From the NCBI RefSeq assembly GCF_000001735.4, contig NC_003070.9, forward strand, positions 26,025,971-26,089,970: DNA of 64,000 nt. Direction: 5' to 3'. The translations under genes and the position numbers were made by a program. This DNA comes from Arabidopsis thaliana (taxonomy: Eukaryota > Streptophyta > Magnoliopsida > Brassicales > Brassicaceae). The notes beneath the pieces are model-generated. The model was not told where the DNA came from and searched no databases. It worked only from the letters and a program-made list of their open reading frames with translations. Positions within the stretch are counted from its first letter, which is position 1. Each line of letters starts with the position of its first letter. Shown in pieces: positions 43,912 through 55,758 of the stretch.

Positions 43912-46275
43912 ATGACGCAGTACATGCCATTGTTTAGATCATGCTCGAGCTTACGATTAGTAAGTCAGCTTCATGCTCACCTACTTGTCACCGGTCGTCT
44001 CCGTCGTGACCCTCTTCCAGTGACGAAGCTCATTGAATCATACGCTTTCATGGGTTCTCCAGATTCGTCTAGGCTCGTCTTTGAAGCTTTTCCTTACCCT
44101 GATTCCTTCATGTACGGTGTTCTCATCAAATGCAACGTCTGGTGTCATTTACTCGACGCCGCCATTGATCTGTACCATAGGTTGGTTTCGGAGACGACCC
44201 AAATCAGTAAGTTTGTGTTTCCGTCTGTTTTGAGGGCTTGTGCGGGTTCGAGGGAGCATCTGAGTGTTGGTGGGAAAGTCCATGGGAGAATTATCAAGGG
44301 CGGTGTAGACGACGACGCTGTGATAGAGACGTCTCTGTTGTGTATGTATGGTCAAACTGGGAATTTAAGTGATGCAGAGAAGGTGTTCGATGGAATGCCT
44401 GTGAGAGACCTTGTGGCTTGGAGTACTCTTGTTTCTAGCTGTCTCGAGAATGGTGAGGTGGTGAAAGCATTGAGGATGTTTAAGTGTATGGTGGATGATG
44501 GTGTTGAGCCCGATGCTGTGACGATGATCAGCGTTGTAGAAGGATGTGCTGAGCTTGGATGTTTGAGGATCGCTAGATCAGTTCATGGCCAGATAACGAG
44601 GAAAATGTTTGATTTAGATGAAACATTATGCAATTCTCTGCTTACAATGTACAGTAAGTGTGGGGATTTGCTTAGCTCGGAGAGAATCTTTGAGAAGATC
44701 GCCAAGAAGAATGCTGTTTCGTGGACAGCCATGATTTCTAGTTACAACCGTGGCGAGTTCTCTGAAAAGGCATTGAGAAGTTTCAGTGAGATGATAAAGT
44801 CTGGAATTGAGCCTAATTTGGTTACCCTTTATAGTGTTTTGAGCTCTTGTGGTTTGATAGGGTTGATTAGAGAAGGTAAGTCGGTCCATGGTTTTGCAGT
44901 TAGACGAGAGCTGGATCCGAATTACGAGTCGCTTTCTCTGGCCTTAGTTGAGCTGTACGCTGAATGCGGGAAACTAAGCGACTGTGAGACAGTTTTACGT
45001 GTGGTTAGTGATAGAAATATTGTCGCATGGAACTCTCTTATATCTCTATATGCACACAGAGGTATGGTGATTCAAGCATTGGGCTTGTTTAGACAGATGG
45101 TGACACAGAGAATAAAACCAGACGCATTCACTTTGGCCAGCTCAATCTCAGCATGCGAGAATGCTGGTTTAGTTCCGCTAGGGAAACAGATTCACGGACA
45201 TGTTATAAGGACAGATGTTTCAGATGAGTTTGTGCAGAACTCGTTGATAGACATGTACTCTAAAAGCGGATCTGTGGATTCAGCAAGCACAGTGTTTAAT
45301 CAAATCAAGCATAGGAGCGTTGTGACATGGAACTCAATGCTCTGCGGGTTTTCTCAGAATGGTAACTCTGTAGAGGCAATTAGCCTCTTCGACTATATGT
45401 ATCATAGCTATCTCGAGATGAATGAAGTTACATTTTTGGCGGTTATTCAAGCATGCTCAAGCATAGGTTCACTGGAGAAAGGGAAATGGGTTCACCACAA
45501 GCTCATTATTTCCGGTTTAAAGGATCTTTTCACTGATACAGCTCTAATCGACATGTATGCCAAATGTGGAGATCTCAACGCAGCTGAAACAGTCTTCAGG
45601 GCCATGTCGAGTAGAAGCATTGTGTCATGGAGTAGTATGATCAATGCCTATGGAATGCACGGACGGATAGGATCCGCCATATCTACATTCAATCAAATGG
45701 TGGAATCCGGAACGAAACCTAACGAAGTTGTCTTCATGAACGTTCTCTCTGCTTGTGGTCACTCTGGTTCCGTTGAAGAAGGTAAGTACTACTTTAACTT
45801 GATGAAAAGTTTTGGCGTATCACCAAACTCAGAGCATTTCGCCTGTTTCATCGACCTTTTGAGCCGTTCTGGTGATCTCAAAGAAGCATATAGAACCATC
45901 AAGGAGATGCCTTTTCTAGCTGATGCTTCAGTTTGGGGTTCTCTGGTCAATGGATGCAGAATCCATCAGAAAATGGATATCATCAAAGCCATTAAAAACG
46001 ATCTTTCGGATATTGTTACAGATGATACGGGATACTACACTCTCTTGTCCAATATATATGCTGAAGAAGGGGAATGGGAAGAATTCAGGAGACTGAGATC
46101 AGCTATGAAGAGTTCGAATCTTAAGAAAGTTCCTGGGTACAGCGCGATTGAGATTGATCAAAAAGTTTTCAGATTTGGAGCTGGTGAAGAAAATCGTATC
46201 CAAACAGATGAAATCTATAGGTTTCTTGGAAATTTGCAGAATCTAACGAATGAAGAACATGTCGTAGATTCTTAG
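43912..46275 (+). CDS. E-class PLS pentatricopeptide repeat protein
   Basis: A single-exon frame of 787 residues. PLS triplets follow each other throughout, with signature hairpins such as NSLLTMYSKCGDLLSSERIF, SWTAMISSYNRGEFSEKALR and TALIDMYAKCGDLNAAETVF, and end in an E/E+ tail (VPGYSAIEIDQKVFRFGAGE) without a DYW deaminase. Such proteins specify C-to-U editing sites in mitochondria or plastids and recruit a DYW protein in trans; the RNA target is not readable here. The N-terminus MTQYMPLFRSCSSLRLVSQL is not an obvious long transit peptide and already looks like a repeat, so targeting is uncertain. The gene starts 237 bp after the macro/Sec14 stop. At1g69350 from memory. Confidence 0.93.
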   Translation: MTQYMPLFRSCSSLRLVSQLHAHLLVTGRLRRDPLPVTKLIESYAFMGSPDSSRLVFEAFPYPDSFMYGVLIKCNVWCHLLDAAIDLYHRLVSETTQISKFVFPSVLRACAGSREHLSVGGKVHGRIIKGGVDDDAVIETSLLCMYGQTGNLSDAEKVFDGMPVRDLVAWSTLVSSCLENGEVVKALRMFKCMVDDGVEPDAVTMISVVEGCAELGCLRIARSVHGQITRKMFDLDETLCNSLLTMYSKCGDLLSSERIFEKIAKKNAVSWTAMISSYNRGEFSEKALRSFSEMIKSGIEPNLVTLYSVLSSCGLIGLIREGKSVHGFAVRRELDPNYESLSLALVELYAECGKLSDCETVLRVVSDRNIVAWNSLISLYAHRGMVIQALGLFRQMVTQRIKPDAFTLASSISACENAGLVPLGKQIHGHVIRTDVSDEFVQNSLIDMYSKSGSVDSASTVFNQIKHRSVVTWNSMLCGFSQNGNSVEAISLFDYMYHSYLEMNEVTFLAVIQACSSIGSLEKGKWVHHKLIISGLKDLFTDTALIDMYAKCGDLNAAETVFRAMSSRSIVSWSSMINAYGMHGRIGSAISTFNQMVESGTKPNEVVFMNVLSACGHSGSVEEGKYYFNLMKSFGVSPNSEHFACFIDLLSRSGDLKEAYRTIKEMPFLADASVWGSLVNGCRIHQKMDIIKAIKNDLSDIVTDDTGYYTLLSNIYAEEGEWEEFRRLRSAMKSSNLKKVPGYSAIEIDQKVFRFGAGEENRIQTDEIYRFLGNLQNLTNEEHVVDS

Positions 46276-46549
46276 AGCCAATGTAGGAAGATATATATTC
46301 TTTTTGACCCAATAGAAAACAGAGATGCAGATTTTGTAATGATAACCAATCATGTGTTTTCTTTTCTTTGGCCCTTATAAGAGAGGACAAGATATACAAA
46401 GAGCAACCAACACCCACAAACATGGGGTTGATTGACAATAATAAAACATCGATCGCTGAAAATCAGTTTTTGTCCATTGTTACTTGCTCTGGTTCTTTTC
46501 CCTCTATAATGTTCCTCAAATTGTGAAATCGGATTTATTTCGAAAAGCT
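46276..46549. other. Convergent 3' region of PPR and DUF863 genes
   Basis: Only 274 bp lie between the two facing stops. Nothing else is visible, and overlapping 3' UTRs are likely. Confidence 0.5.
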
Positions 46550-49450
46550 TTATGTTAATAGCACTGTTGGGGGAGTACCTGCAGGGCACCTATGTCGCCT
46601 TGGTCTTCTGGTTGCATTTCCCCACCCTGTAAGGCTCCTATCTTCCAGTCCCACCATTTGTACACTACTGTTATTCATTGGCTGTGCCAAAGAGGAGCAA
46701 ACCGGAGCTCTGTCAATGTTGCTGACCAGTCGTTTTCTTCCTCGGTTTGAGCTCCTTCGGGCCATTCCTGAGTTCCAGTTGTAGCCTGTGGCTTTCATAA
46801 GTCCCCCAAACATCTGAAGATCTTCGGTTACTTCGAGCCTAGACAGAGAAGCTAGCCCAGGGAGAATATCCCTTTGGAAATCCCGCTTTGGTCTTCCTCG
46901 TCTCGCTTGTCCTCTTCTTGGCCTATTACTTGTGATACCCATAGAACCCGTCCCATCAAATTTCAGATATTCAGGGATTAAAGGCTTTGGCATGTAGTCT
47001 TCTTCTTTGGTCTGTGTTAAGTTCAGGGTCATTGCCTCAAAATAATCAAACTCACCTGAAGAACATTCTTCACGGCAGCCTTCACAGTCTCTGGCTTCCA
47101 AACAAGCATCAATTTTGCTCTCTAAATCATTGCCACAAGAAGCTATTGTGTTCACAAACCAAGAGAGCGGCTCCTTGTCAACTGCATCAGTCGAAGAGGA
47201 AGCAGCTTCATCAGTATTGCGGCAATGATAAGACAGTGAGATAGTGACTATAGCTTCTGCTGCTGCCTCGATGAGTTCATCCACAGAGTCTCCAGCTTCA
47301 TCTCTCTTCTCTGGAAATTTCCCTCCTTCTTCTTCACTCTCAAGCGTCAAGGGAGCTTCCACATTTATCAAAGTAGTTGCTTTTGTTTCCACTCTTGGAT
47401 TAGAACAGAAGCCGGAATCTTCATCCTCGCTAGCACAGAAATTCAAGTCAATGTGCTGCCTGTGAGTGGCAGCTTTATTACCTTCTTCCTTGTCCACAAC
47501 AACTCCTTCAGAAACCGAGGCTTCACATGGCAGGTTGATATCGAGGTTTATCTTCACCAAGTTGTTTACTTTCTTGGGTTCATTAGAGATACACACAGAA
47601 GAAGTTATAAGGGAAGGGTGCTCCTCGCAAATAGAAAGCTTCTGAGAGATAGGAAAACCAAGAATCTTTCTACGACTCTGTGAATTGGCCATTTCAACAT
47701 GTCTCAAGTTGGCGTCATTAGAACATGTAACAGACCTCAAACCATTCTGAGGATGTACATAATTTGAGCTGTCACCCATATCACGTTCATCCATGAATTG
47801 ATGATTTGCAGAAGCATTCAAATCCAAACCACCATTGGTTTTTCCATTTTTGTTAAGGGGCTTAGGTTTTATCCAGGGCAAACCAGAAGAGCACTCCTGC
47901 TTTTTTGGTCCTTGAAGGTTTTTAAGACTCTGATGCATCACACTCTCACACAAAGAACCATTAGTAACTGCCCCTTTTGGGCCATTGTTAAGATGGTTAA
48001 AGTTTACTGATGGAAAATTAAAGGCACTTTCCTCCGAGAATGAAGAGAATCCTTGGTTAAGCCCGTTAGAATCACGGCTTCTCATCTCTGCACTTGAGTC
48101 TGCTCGTACTTGAGTATTAAAAGTCAAGAATGGATTCGCTTGAAGTGGCAAAGGTTTCTGAACTGAGCTGCTACTTCGGTTCTCCCATGATGAAATCCAA
48201 TGGCTCCAAGGTCTGACAGATTCCGGGCGATATCCATGATTCAAGCTTGGAACATTTGATGCCACACTTGATTCCACATAGCTATCATACGAAACCTCAG
48301 GATTCCTTTGACGAACTTCACATTTGAAAGATGCTCTTTCGCCCGATAACTTGCTGTGGTCAGTTGAAGGGTATCCCAGAGGTTGAAATGCACTGTTAGA
48401 AAGAACTTGTACCGAATGGGAAGGCAGGCATAACTTGTCTCTTGGAGTGCTTTTTCCGTTCCCTTTAACAATGCAGCAATAGAGAAACATCAGAGACTAG
48501 AAGATAAGCAAATAGCTACTGTATCATTAACACAGTCCACAAACTAATCTATGAGCAACACGACCAAAATCTCACCTGCTTCTAGAACCATCCATCCATT
48601 TTGACTAGTATTTTTTTCCACCCACTGGCCTTGCACGTGTGAAATGTTTGCTCCATAAAGAGAATATAAGTCCCTGGAAGAAGAAGAAACAGGTACTGAA
48701 TCTTGGCATTGGACTGGCTCGTTCAAGTCAGTAAATCCATTTGAGTTCTTCATAAGCAAAGAAGATCCAGAAGAATCGTTCCGATGAGATTCAAAGAAGA
48801 TGTTTTCACCAACTTCTTTTGACTGCTCATAAGGAGGACAAGTCGTATTATCACCCTCTGTATGGAGATACTCATCTGCGGGAAGTTGAAGATCAATCAT
48901 TGTTCTCCTAACCTTGACAGGTCTAACCTCTAACACCTTGTTGTCCTTGCCAACATTGCAATCTTGAGAGGTGCTTCCTTCGCCACATATCGAGTTTCCG
49001 AAAAGAAATCCTCGTTTAATCCCACTTCCCGGTGTAGGCTCATTGTTGTTCAAGTGATCAACAAAGTTCTTTCCCTTAACTTCAGCCATCAAACTCTTCT
49101 GTGTTCTATACAAACGGTGAAGCTCATAAACCTGCATTAATCAAAACAAGATCAATCAAATTTAACAGACACATAAAAAACCAAAGCATTCGAGTAAAAT
49201 GAGAAACACGAACGGCATTATTCAATACCTGATTCTTAAATACAGCTTCATGTTCAAGCATTGTTTGTTTCAAAAAATCTCTCTCGTAAGAATCCGTTGG
49301 AGGTCTCGCCGAGAAACCATTCTGATACTGCCCATAAGGCAAAGTTTTATCACCTCCACAATACATTGAATAGCTACAAGTATTGGAAATATCTTCACTT
49401 AGATCCCTCATTGAGGACAAGAAGCTTCCACAATGAACTGTTTCTCCCAT
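46550..49450 (-). CDS. DUF863 family protein, function unknown
   Basis: Three exons (49229..49450, 48576..49131, 46550..48462) give 896 residues. I chose the start MGETVHCGSFLSSMRDL because DUF863 proteins begin with M-G-x-x-V-x-C and because the sequence just before (GTTTTTGTTTCTGGAG|GA) looks like a leader-intron acceptor; an in-frame ATG exists at 49492 but is probably in the leader. Conserved family blocks are seen: QVYELHRLYRTQKSLMAEV near the exon 1-2 join, IDLQLPADEY, IDLNFCASEDED, LTLESEEEGG, and the C-terminal RPRRGQARRGRPKRDFQRDI and GRKRLV basic block. The protein is largely disordered, with probable nuclear signals. No enzymatic domain is seen. At1g69360 from memory. Confidence 0.9.
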
Positions 49451-52400
49451 TCCTCCAGAAACAAAAACACAATTCAAAGCTCTATTAGCCATAGATTCAA
49501 ATCAACTTAAGTAGTAAAAACAGCAATTAACAAATCCAGAAAGTCACCGACGAACATAATAATCTTATATGATTTGATCAATCAATCAATTCAATAAAAT
49601 GAATGAAACTATAACATCTGAGCTGAATTTAGCTCTAAAATTCACAAGTAGATGTAGCAAAAAAAATTCCCAGAAAATTGGAGCCTCCATTGAAGGTGAA
49701 GAAGCTGAATTGAAACCGATCGTTCATTAAAAACTCAAAGTTTACTCCAAAAACTAATTCAATAAACCAAAAAAAAAAAAAAAAAAAAAAAAAATATTCA
49801 TGAAGCGTACGATGAACAGTAAAAAGAGAAGAGAAGAGAAGAGAAGGCTGTGATTGATTTCAGTCAAAATGCTTAAAACCATTAAAATTGATCAGATACT
49901 ATATAAAATCATAATCAGCTTCGATTAAATGTCATAATGAGAGTTTTGATATACCTCTTCTCAGTTTCTCAGACACAAATCGTCTCGGCGACAAAGATTT
50001 ATGCGAAATGAGAAAGAAAAATAAAGAAATGAAAAGTGTTTTTGTTTTTCTGCTGAGATAATAATACTAAAAATAAGGAGCGGAAAGAGAGAAAAATCTA
50101 AGAGGAGAGACTAAATCACGAACTCCATGGGATGGGAGAGAGAAGAAGAAGAAAGCTTTTAGCTTAAGAATCAAATGATCATCATCATCATCATCGTCGA
50201 CGTCGATCCGCTGGGCCAACTATCTCTCTCTCTCTCTCTCTGTATCATCTGTCTTCTTCTTTATTTTTCTCTCTATCTACTTCTGATTCTTAAAACGGAG
50301 AAAGCAAATATAAACAAAAGAATCACACCTTTTTTATTCTTTTCTTTTTTTTTTTCCTTTTTTTCTCTCTTTCTATTAGAGTGAAGAGAGAGAGAGAGAG
50401 AGAGTAGTTCGGTGTAGAGAGAGAAAGGAGAGAGATCCCGTAAAATATATATATTTTAATTAAAATTATACTAAATGAGAAAATTACACGACGACGCTTC
50501 TCACAACAGAGAGAGACTCGATATATTTTTGTCAACATCTGTTATTCTTTTTTTTTTTTTTTTTTTTTTTTTTCTCTTCGTTAAAAATTAAAAGTGACTT
50601 TTCTCATGAGTTTTAGCTTTAAATGCAACTTAATTTCAATGTATTGTTCTTCTAATCTTTTCATTAAAATCGTATGAAAAATTTAAATAAATTGGGTTTG
50701 CAGATGTATATCATGATTCATGAGTAAAATAGTAATCATTAGATTTTGTTCTATTTCACACACTTGCTGTGAAAACAAACAAACAAACAAAAAAACTGAA
50801 AAGTTTCGTACCTACAATTTGAGTTTAGGTAAAATTTATTTTCAACATTAAATTGTGTTTTCCATGTAAATAGACTGTAATTTTCATCATGTATAGCTTT
50901 TTTATTTTCTTTTGAGAAAATAATTATTTATATAGCTATGGTTAGATCTTTCCATCTCTTTGACCTAAGAAACGTCAAAATATTCTAGGCGAATCAAATA
51001 GGAAGCTGGATAATTTTGTCTCGTTTTATATAATTCAGTTGCTTTGTATATTTGGTGTGCACAAAACAAAAAGATATGATTTATTACCTTTTAATATTTT
51101 TTTAATAATACATACCTTTAAATATTGATAAAAGATATTTATTTAAAAAATCATCTTGTAATTTATTATTTTTTACCTTTTATTGTAGGTTTGAGTTAAA
51201 ATTTGTGATATTTGTGCGGGTGTTGAAGTTAGAGTGGAGTAAATTCCAAATCACAAGTACAATTTTACCCCCTAGACTCGATCATTTGGGACATTAATTT
51301 TAGAATGGAGAAAGCTACACGATCAAAGAATAATCATTTTCTTCATTATTAACTTTAGAAAAACATTTATGTATGCTGTAAAAAAAAACATTTACTTTTA
51401 CGGAGTACAATAGATCGAGTTTACGTCTCCATTTGTTTGCTAAACATAAAACGCGTTGTTTCATTAATTGGACAAATCATATCTTTCTCCTTTAATTTGT
51501 ACTTGCATTACCTATTAAAAAAAGTTAATGCTAAGTTTTAGCATTGATGTTCAAATTTTATCCACAAATTAGAAAACATGTTTCTTAACAACTTCTTGAA
51601 AACTCCAAAGAGATAAACATTTGAACATGGAATTGATGATAAACTAAAAAAATATTTATTTCACAAAAAAAAATAATGGTTCACTTCATATCTCAATGAT
51701 CCAAAACCATACATTTTGATGAATGCAATTATGTAACTTACGACAATTCGTAGTTCACCTCCCACGCCCAAAACGATTAAACCATCACACTTGTTCTAGC
51801 CGTATATCGTATTTAGATTTCTATAATCCATAAACCATTATACCATCTTGCCAAAAGTGAATTAGGTATTTAATAATGTAAACAAAAAAAGTTATTAGGT
51901 TCATTAGAAATTTTGCTATTAGACAATCCTAAAAGATGCTATTAGAAAATAACAAATTTTTTGTATAAGCTTTAAACGTTACATTTAAGAATCCATCGTT
52001 TTACTTTAACGCCTAGTGTACTTTTAAAATTCTATTATATTCACTTGATGTTCTGATAAACAAAAGTTAAAAATATGCCAATATTTAACTTTGCTTAAAA
52101 ACAATATGAAATCCGAAACCACGAGATAATATATGGTCCAAAAATTAAAATAGATGAAATTCATCTTTGTCCGCATGTATCTGAAATTGTCTTGCGATTT
52201 CTTTAAATACCGGTTAGACAAATGTGACAACTATTTGTCTATTTGTTTTCAATTTTCCCTGATTGGAATAAAAAATGTTTCTATATACACTGAGCATTAA
52301 AATCATATGCCTATGACCAATATACAAATTATATCCTCCCATGACTTCTCCTTATTTTATAAAAGAACACTAGTTTGATGTTAAAAAGTCATGACTTTTT

Positions 52401-54127
52401 CTTAATTCCATTATACGAATATTATTCTTTTCAGAATATTAAGATCGAGAAGCTTCTGCTTTCTTTCGAACAAAATATTCAAAAAGATACATAATTGGCT
52501 AACAAATTTAGTGTAATCAGAAACTATATGTGGTAATTGAATATTGTCTCCATGCTTTGTCTCATGTACACTAACACAAGACTTGAAATCTTAGTTAACC
52601 TCTCCTAAATGAAGTAAGAAAGGATAATTAAAGTAATGATAGCAAAACCCGAAAAAGATTAGCTTAACAAACTCAATGACGTTTTAAAAAGCTTAGACAC
52701 TTGATAAGATTAAGACCAACAAGTTACCCTAAATTACAAGTTTGATGATAACAATACTTAATTTCTAAATGAAGCATCAATTGTTTAATGTTTATAAATT
52801 AGGTTAGATTTAAAGCTTGAGGGGTCCGAATGTCGACGCAACTTTGAGGTTTATAAGTTTGAATGTGGGGTCAGGAATTTAATGACCTTAATTTTGAAGA
52901 TAATTACGGTTTTGGGATTGATTTTGTCTACTTTTGTAGTTTTGTTTCTTCTGTTCGTTACAGATTGGTTGATTTTCTACTTAAACAAAATATCATTAAA
53001 AAGGCTTCATTGTTGAGATTATTACATAAATAGGATCATTCTTCTGAGGAAGCATATTTTCTTTCGAATTTCGTTACGTGTCATAGGTTTGTTGGATATG
53101 AAGATATTATTCAATCTAGATGTTACATTTGTTATATAGTTTTTTAAAAAATCATCGACCGATAGAATCATATAAGTCAACTTGGAATGTTTAATGATTA
53201 TTTAAACCCATGTACCAGTTGTACAACTACAAACCACTGGTATCAAACAACCATATAAATAAAACATATGTAATTAAAATGATTATAAACACTAACACTA
53301 ACGGTAACGTGTTTATGCATTATTAACACGTTAGAAACCGTATGAATTTAATATTTTCTCTCTTGTGTAAAATAATCACAATGACCAAACTTTTTCAAGT
53401 ACAAAATTTATTGTATCTAACAAATGGAATAATGTTATTATGATTGAAAAGAAAGATTGGCTAGATCTAGTGGAGAAAAAGTAGTAATAAGAAGAGATAA
53501 GACTTTAAGTGCTTCGTCTTGTAAACCACAAGTACATCATCATGTCTTTGAGAGAGCCGATGCAATAATTGATTAAATGTTTCGATGGCTCTGATTTATT
53601 CGTTTGACTTTACAAAAATGTAATTAGTTTCGAGCAGAGTTACTTGTTCTATAATCGCTAAATAACCAATAAACCAAGGTGAAACTCGGTAGCACCAACA
53701 CCACGTCCAACTCCGATGATAACAATAGGTCTTTCGTTACTGTTCCAATCCGACACGAGCGATATAATTAGAGTTATCGATTCCCACCACTAATCTGAAG
53801 GCAACATCGGAATCGACAAGAACTTTTTAACATTTCATAGCATAGATAGCAAATTCAGATAATAGCAAATAAGTAAAATAAAAATAAAAATAAATTATAT
53901 ATAACACCAAAAACATTTTATTTATTTATGATTGATAACAAAATTGTAGAAACATTAAACACGTGATATTCTTCCACCTATCCTTTCTCGACCAGATAAT
54001 TTTGTAACGGATTGGATTTTTTTGTGTCACTATCCGATTTTTATTTTTCCTAACTCCGCCGAATCCGTTCCTCTGTCCTTTTCTTTCTCCACTCTCTGTC
54101 TCTGTCTCTTCCTCTTTTGATTCTCCG
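49451..54127. other. 4.7-kb AT-rich region without a recognised gene
   Basis: The first ~900 bp are the DUF863 leader: a run of 26 A at 49769-49794, a GAAGA-rich tract, ATC repeats (about 50170-50200) and a long CT tract (about 50220-50245). A run of 26 T lies at 50548-50573. Beyond that the DNA is AT-rich with no supportable gene. A more GC-rich island at 53690-53830 could be a gene relic but carries stops in all frames by eye. The last ~100 bp are the CM3 leader. Confidence 0.5.
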
Positions 54128-55589
54128 ATGGAGGCTAAGTTACTCAAACCCGCGTTTTACAATTCCCCAAACCTCAATCTTACGAATTCTTCAAGACTCA
54201 TCTCGCGATTATCAATCTGGAACGATAAATCAAAAGTTGGACTATCTTCTGGGTCTCTCTTCCTCCGTCTCTCCGCAGCTTCTCCGATCCGGTAATGTGT
54301 TCCGTTTATTTACCGATCGTCTTCCATTGATATAAAGAATCATAAATCTTGTTTTAAACCGGAGATAACGAAAAAAGCCACCGCCTTTAATTTGCTTTGT
54401 CTGTCTCGTTGATTAAGGCATTGATGTGATATGGGCTTATTGCGTACAGATACTCTAGGGGGCTACTAAGGGTAGATGAGAGTGAGTATTTGAAACTTGA
54501 AAGCATTAGACACTCTTTGATTCGTCAAGAGGACAGTATTATCTTTAATCTTCTTGAACGAGCTCAGTATCGCTACAACGCTGATACTTATGACGAGGAT
54601 GCCTTTACTATGGAAGGGTTTCAAGGATCTTTAGTTGAGTTTATGGTCAGAGAAACTGAAAAGCTTCACGCAAAGGTCGAAACTTTATCAGCAATAGTTG
54701 TTCATAGTTTCCGAAATCTTTCTCTTTGTTGATGGTTTGTTTGGTTGAAGTTAGGTGGACAGGTACAAGAGTCCTGATGAGCATCCCTTTTTCCCACAAT
54801 GCTTGCCTGAACCTATCCTTCCTCCTATTCAATACCCACAGGTGAATTTTGGCCTTCAAAGTAGATCATATACTTAATAACTAGACATACTCCTACACAG
54901 AACAATGCGTAACTTTGCTCTTCTGTCTTGCGACTAAACCAGGTTTTGCATCGTTGCGCCGAATCGATAAACATCAACAAGAAGGTGTGGAATATGTATT
55001 TCAAACACCTTCTCCCCAGACTGGTCAAGCCAGGGGATGACGGTAATTGTGGTTCAGCTGCTCTCTGTGACACAATGTGTTTGCAGGCAAGAAGCTTGGC
55101 ATGCATCATTAACATATGGCTCAATTAGGAGACTTGAAACTGAAAAAAGTTTGTTTGCCTCTCTTTGCAGATACTTTCAAAGAGAATTCACTTTGGTAAA
55201 TTTGTTGCTGAAGCCAAGTTTCGTGAAAATCCTGCTGCCTATGAAACAGCTATCAAAGAACAAGTACTCTCATTTTGATTCATGCTAAATACCTTACCTT
55301 ATTGCATTATCTGCAATCTTCTTTTGTCATTAACTGGCTTGAATCTTTCCAGGACCGGACACAGCTGATGCAACTTCTAACGTACGAAACGGTTGAAGAA
55401 GTAGTCAAGAAGAGAGTTGAGATCAAAGCCAGAATTTTTGGTCAAGACATAACGATTAACGACCCAGAAACTGAAGCTGATCCTTCCTACAAAATACAAC
55501 CTAGCTTAGTTGCAAAACTCTATGGAGAAAGGATCATGCCCCTCACAAAGGAAGTCCAAATTGAGTACTTGCTTAGAAGACTGGATTAA
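54128..55589 (+). CDS. CM3: CM3, plastid chorismate mutase
   Basis: Six exons (54128..54291, 54450..54675, 54755..54841, 54943..55086, 55171..55263, 55353..55589) give 316 residues. Chorismate mutase turns chorismate into prephenate, the first committed step towards Phe and Tyr. The N-terminal ~55 residues are Ser/Arg/Leu-rich, a plastid transit peptide. The AroQ-type all-helical core has [20 protein letters not shown] near the start, [30 protein letters not shown] and [15 protein letters not shown]. Intron 4 uses a GC donor: the conserved CLQ ends at CAG, followed by GCAAGAAG, and the next exon resumes ILSKRIH. A GT donor nearby would remove CLQ. Of the three Arabidopsis enzymes CM3 (At1g69370) shows weak or no feedback by aromatic amino acids. 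It converges on RRG. Confidence 0.95.
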
Positions 55590-55758
55590 TGTTTTCAAAG
55601 AAGGAAGCATAACATTTGTATTGATCCTATTTTTCCGAAAACCATAATGTTGACATAAGCTGCGCAAGCTAGCAAGTCAAGTTGATTTTATTACAGAAGG
55701 ACCTAAACAAATGAACTTGAATTTGAGTTCACTACAATGAATTTATACTTTTGTAGCA

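Noticed and set aside
49451..49492. Upstream in-frame ATG adding MANRALNCVFVSGG to the DUF863 protein
   Set aside because: The sequence before MGETVHC looks like a splice acceptor, and family members begin with MG. The upstream ATG is probably intronic.
49769..50573. A26 run and T26 run about 780 bp apart, as if bounding an insertion
   Set aside because: There is no target-site duplication outside the runs, and the DNA between them is the leader and promoter of the DUF863 gene.
53690..53830. GC-richer island before CM3 with short protein-like runs on both strands
   Set aside because: Stops break every frame within about 45 residues, and I recognise no family. It may be a gene relic but cannot be called.
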